Source of the DNA: JAEKLB01 sp050249235
Lineage (GTDB): Bacteria; Actinomycetota; Acidimicrobiia; Acidimicrobiales; CADCSY01
Length of the DNA stretch: 8,321 nucleotides
Assembly: GCA_050249235.1 (NCBI GenBank)
Contig: JBFWQW010000118.1
Span: 1 to 8,321, forward strand
Direction of reading: 5' to 3'
Under the pieces are notes generated by a model that worked only from the letters and a program-made list of their open reading frames with translations, searched no databases and was not told where the DNA came from. Shown here one piece after another: positions 6,344-8,321 of the stretch. The position numbers and the translations under genes were made by a program. Numbering within the stretch: position 1 is the first letter of the stretch; the number at the start of each line of letters is the position of its first letter.

Positions 6344-6435
6344 GCACGGCTCCGCCTCCCCGGTTGGGCGCCGCGACCCGCCCCCGGCTCGCCGGTGCGG
6401 TGCCGGGCCGCCGTGCAGGCCCCGTCGCCGAGGGT

Positions 6436-6545
6436 TACGGTCCGTGCGGAGATCGAGGCGGGTCGCCGGTCGGCGACGGCGCAGAGCGGGGGGCGTTCGT
6501 GGCGGGGCAGGGCGTGTCGAACCAGCGCAGGGTGGGGTCCGGTCC
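6436..6545 (+). promoter_or_regulatory. Probable promoter and structured leader of the whiB gene
   Basis: In the 229-bp gap before whiB (6317-6545), TACGGT (6436-6441) fits the TAnnnT -10 pattern; no good -35 is seen. Starting about ten bases further on gives a leader of roughly 95 bases. It includes a perfect 6-bp hairpin at 6462-6477 (GTCGCC, loop GGTC, GGCGAC). A purine-rich AGGGTGGGG (6529-6537) serves as the ribosome site, eight bases before ATG. I saw no CRP-like TGTGA/TCACA palindrome of the kind known upstream of mycobacterial whiB1. Confidence 0.35.
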
Positions 6546-6827
6546 ATGGCGCTGAGCTGGCAGGAAGCCGGGCTCCGGGATCCCGACGGCTGGCGCCTCG
6601 ACGCCGCCTGCCGCCACGTCGATCCCGACCTCTTCTTCCCGTCGGGCACGGCCCGGTCCGCCGCCGACCACATCGAAGCGGCCAAGGCGGTCTGCCGGGC
6701 CTGCCCGGTGCGGGTGCCCTGCCTCGACTTCGCGCTGACGTCGCATCAGGACGCGGGGATCTGGGGCGGCGCCTCCGAGGAGGAGCGCCGGGCGCTGCGT
6801 GCCGGGCGCCTCCACCTGGCCGGCTGA
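6546..6827 (+). CDS. whiB1: WhiB family transcriptional regulator, WhiB1/WblE-like
   Basis: This 93-residue regulator has four invariant cysteines at C22, C50, C53 and C59 (C-x27-C-x2-C-x5-C), the ligands of the family's [4Fe-4S] cluster. The turn motif GIWGG (71-75) follows, then the basic C-terminal segment EEERRALRAGR (78-88), which contacts DNA in Wbl proteins. Blocks such as DPDLFFP (26-32), AKAVCRACPVRVPCLDFAL (46-64) and GIWGGASEEERR match the short WhiB1/WblE class. ATG 6546 follows a purine-rich ribosome site. An in-frame GTG at 6444 would add 34 Arg/Gly-rich residues unlike any Wbl N-terminus and is rejected. WhiB1 clusters react with nitric oxide and bind the housekeeping sigma factor in mycobacteria. 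The convergent neighbour is pdtaS, as in M. tuberculosis, which supports the WhiB1 assignment. Confidence 0.9.
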   Translation: MALSWQEAGLRDPDGWRLDAACRHVDPDLFFPSGTARSAADHIEAAKAVCRACPVRVPCLDFALTSHQDAGIWGGASEEERRALRAGRLHLAG

Positions 6828-6843
6828 GACGCCCGCTCCCCCA

Positions 6844-6878
6844 CGCTGGGTCCCCTTCCCCGCGTCACCTTCCCAGCG
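6844..6878. terminator. Hairpin between the convergent whiB and pdtaS genes
   Basis: CGCTGGG (6844-6850) pairs perfectly with CCCAGCG (6872-6878) across a 21-base loop, inside the 80-bp convergent gap (6828-6907). A stem works equally on both transcripts, so a bidirectional terminator is possible. The long loop and lack of T-runs keep confidence low. Confidence 0.35.
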
Positions 6879-6907
6879 CTGCGCCGGGACTGGTCCGGTC
6901 CGAACCC

Positions 6908-8321
6908 TCAGAGTGCGGCCGTCAGCGGCACCCGCACCTCGGCGACGGTGCCACCGCCCCCGCTGCGCAACTCGCCCCCGCTGCGCAACTCGCCCCCGCT
7001 GCGCAACTCGCCCCCGCTGCGCAACTCGATGGTGCCGCCGATCTGGCTGACCACGAGGCTGCGGACGATCGAGAGGCCGAGCCCGGTGGCCCGGTCGAGC
7101 CGGAAGCCGGGCGGCAGCCCGACCCCGGCGTCGATCACCCGCAGGCTCAGCCACCTGCCGTCGTTGTCCATGGCCACGACGACCTCGCCGGTCTCCGTGC
7201 CGTCCGGGTAGCCGTGGTCGACGGCGTTCTGGACGAGCTCCGTGAGCACGACCGCCAGGGGGGTGGCGATCTCGGCCGGGAGCGAGCCGGCGTCACCGGT
7301 GACGACCACCCGCACGAGCCGGTCCGGTGACCCGAGGCTGTCCTCCACCATCCGAACCAGCGGCCGCACGATCTCGTTGAAGGGCACGTCGTCGCCGGTC
7401 TCCCGGCTCAGGGTCTCGTGCACCAGCGCGATCGACCGGATGCGCCGGACCGACTCCTCGAGCGCGCCCCTCGCCTCCTCGGCCGTGAGCCGGCGGGCCT
7501 GCAGCCGCAGCAGCGAGGAGATGGTCTGGAGGTTGTTCTTCACCCGGTGATGGATCTCGCGGATGGTGGCGTCCATCGAGAGGAGCAGCCGGTCGCGCCG
7601 GCGCAGCTCGGACACGTCCCGTAGCAGCACGAGCGCCCCGATCACCCGGCCGGCGTCGAGCAACGGCAGGCAGCGGAGCAGGACGCTCACCTCGGTGCCC
7701 CGCTCCACCTCCTCGGTGACCGGCACGCCGGCGGCCAGGGCGGAACGGACCGCCACCGCTTCGAGACCGAGCTCGTGCAGCCGCATCCCCTCGGCGTTGG
7801 CGTGCACCCCGACCTTGTGGAGCGCCGACACCGCGTTCGGCGAGGCGTACTCCACCCGTCCCTCGGCGTCGAGGACGATGGCCCCGTCGCCGACCCGGGG
7901 CGACTCCTCGCCCTCGGCCTCGTCGACGGCGAACGGGAAGGTGCCGGCCGCGATCATCGACGCGAACGAGTCGAAGACCCGCAGGTAGGTGCGCTCGAGC
8001 TCACCGGGCTGGCGGCCGATGGTGGTGGCCGACTCGCGGCTGACGACGGCGATCACCTCGCCGTCGAGCCGCACCGGGATGCAGAGCACCCGGGTGCGCA
8101 CGTCGGCCGGGTCGCGGACGGCCTCGCCCTCCACCAGCTCGCCCGTCCGCCAGGCCTCCTCCACGAGCGGCAGGGCCCCGGGGCCGACCTCGTCTCCCAC
8201 CAGGTCCTGGCGGTAGACGGTCTGGTTGGTCGTCGGTCGCACCTGGCCCACCACCACGAACCCGCCGCCCCGGCGCGGGGCCAGCAGGAGCAGGTCGGCG
8301 AAGCAGAGGTCGGCGAGCGGG
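6908..8321 (-). CDS. pdtaS: PdtaS-like sensor histidine kinase (GAF-like HisK_N, PAS, HisKA_2, HATPase_c), N-terminus beyond the right edge
   Basis: The frame is open from the right edge to the TGA at 6910-6908, giving about 470 residues. The GTG at 8257 is internal, since ADLCFADLLLLAP upstream belongs to the family's N-terminal sensor domain. The true start is probably 20-35 codons outside the window. In order: HisK_N/GAF-like domain including QVRPTTNQTVYRQDLVG (about 8245-8195); PAS domain (about 7885-7600; GAIVLDAEGRVEYASPNAVS); HisKA_2 dimerisation helix with EIHHRVKNNLQ, its two adjacent histidines at 7552-7547; and HATPase_c with N-box TELVQNAVDHG, G1 box VIDAGVGLPPG and G2 box GLGLSIV. 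All catalytic boxes are intact. No membrane segment is seen, so it is cytosolic. Partners of this class are ANTAR-domain, RNA-binding antiterminators (PdtaR); none is in the window. Four in-frame hexapeptide repeats sit near the C-terminus. Confidence 0.93.
   Translation of the reverse strand, partial: PLADLCFADLLLLAPRRGGGFVVVGQVRPTTNQTVYRQDLVGDEVGPGALPLVEEAWRTGELVEGEAVRDPADVRTRVLCIPVRLDGEVIAVVSRESATTIGRQPGELERTYLRVFDSFASMIAAGTFPFAVDEAEGEESPRVGDGAIVLDAEGRVEYASPNAVSALHKVGVHANAEGMRLHELGLEAVAVRSALAAGVPVTEEVERGTEVSVLLRCLPLLDAGRVIGALVLLRDVSELRRRDRLLLSMDATIREIHHRVKNNLQTISSLLRLQARRLTAEEARGALEESVRRIRSIALVHETLSRETGDDVPFNEIVRPLVRMVEDSLGSPDRLVRVVVTGDAGSLPAEIATPLAVVLTELVQNAVDHGYPDGTETGEVVVAMDNDGRWLSLRVIDAGVGLPPGFRLDRATGLGLSIVRSLVVSQIGGTIELRSGGELRSGGELRSGGELRSGGGGTVAEVRVPLTAAL
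6957..7028 (-). repeat. Four perfect 18-bp tandem repeats inside pdtaS
   Basis: The unit CCCCCGCTGCGCAACTCG (plus strand) occurs four times without a mismatch at 6957, 6975, 6993 and 7011. On the coding strand each copy encodes one Glu-Leu-Arg-Ser-Gly-Gly unit. The array lies between GGTIELRSGG and GTVAEVRVPL, that is, in the connection before the last beta strand of the ATPase domain. The unit length keeps the frame, and the perfect identity suggests recent slippage or duplication. Confidence 0.95.

Noticed and set aside
6444..6545. N-terminal extension of WhiB from GTG 6444
   Set aside because: It adds 34 Arg/Gly-rich residues unlike WhiB proteins; ATG 6546 has a ribosome site and the normal N-terminus.
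4595..6685. A very long open frame on the minus strand continuing upstream from etfA, antisense to the lipid kinase and through etfB in another frame
   Set aside because: It is open only because GC-rich coding DNA lacks stops in other frames. Its upstream part has no recognisable protein, whereas etfB and the kinase match families over full length.
6536..6901. The decamer GGTCCGGTCC flanking whiB at 6536-6545 and 6892-6901, as possible attachment or operator sites
   Set aside because: It is short, GC-only apart from T, at unrelated positions (ribosome site region and the 3' convergent gap), and likely by chance at this composition; whiB is a core gene with no integrase nearby.
6957..7028. 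CRISPR-like array
   Set aside because: The units abut directly with no spacers, and they are in frame within a conserved protein.
6948..7211. Short plus-strand frames across the repeat, encoding a repetitive Pro/Leu/Arg/Asn/Ser peptide
   Set aside because: They are shadows of pdtaS; the repeat is explained by the in-frame ELRSGG units on the minus strand.

Overview
The window is very GC-rich DNA, densely packed with genes, with coding bias strongly toward G/C at third positions. Its gene families point to an actinobacterium: a WhiB iron-sulfur regulator, a PdtaS-type sensor kinase, and the phosphomutase / DUF3090 / SCO1664-family trio that is common in that phylum. An acidimicrobial-type lineage is possible, but the sequence alone does not settle the genus. 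I see no rRNA, tRNA, CRISPR array, insertion sequence, phage gene or other sign of a mobile island. It reads as ordinary chromosomal backbone.

Layout, left to right. Bases 1-275 (-) hold the N-terminal part of a family-5 uracil-DNA glycosylase running off the left edge. A short divergent gap containing the only TATA-like stretch nearby separates it from a tightly overlapping three-gene operon (+): a histidine phosphatase of the phosphomutase-like group (350-946), a DUF3090 protein (943-1476) and a PI3/PI4-kinase-fold SCO1664-family protein (1446-2168). After a 178-bp spacer comes a YibE/F-type polytopic membrane protein (+, 2347-3606). It converges on etfB-etfA (-, 5361 to 3638), which encodes both subunits of an electron-transfer flavoprotein. 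Only 40 bp upstream of etfB and divergent from it is a diacylglycerol-kinase-family lipid kinase (+, 5402-6316). A 229-bp leader region precedes a WhiB1-like regulator (+, 6546-6827). This converges on a PdtaS-like histidine kinase (-, from beyond the right edge to 6908).

How the genes work together. The trio is translationally coupled and pairs a phosphatase-fold enzyme with a kinase-fold protein and a small putative metal-binding protein, but its pathway is unknown. EtfAB moves electrons between flavin dehydrogenases and the respiratory chain. The convergent whiB1-like / pdtaS arrangement matches Mycobacterium tuberculosis (Rv3219 whiB1 / Rv3220c pdtaS).

Points most worth a second look: the phosphatase has no canonical start codon that would include its conserved first beta strand; four perfect 18-bp tandem repeats lie in frame inside the kinase ATPase domain; the kinase-like protein has a DRKxGH catalytic loop; and the glycosylase has a diverged active-site motif. 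I found no convincing wholly new multi-gene system. No gene-free stretch exceeds 300 bases.
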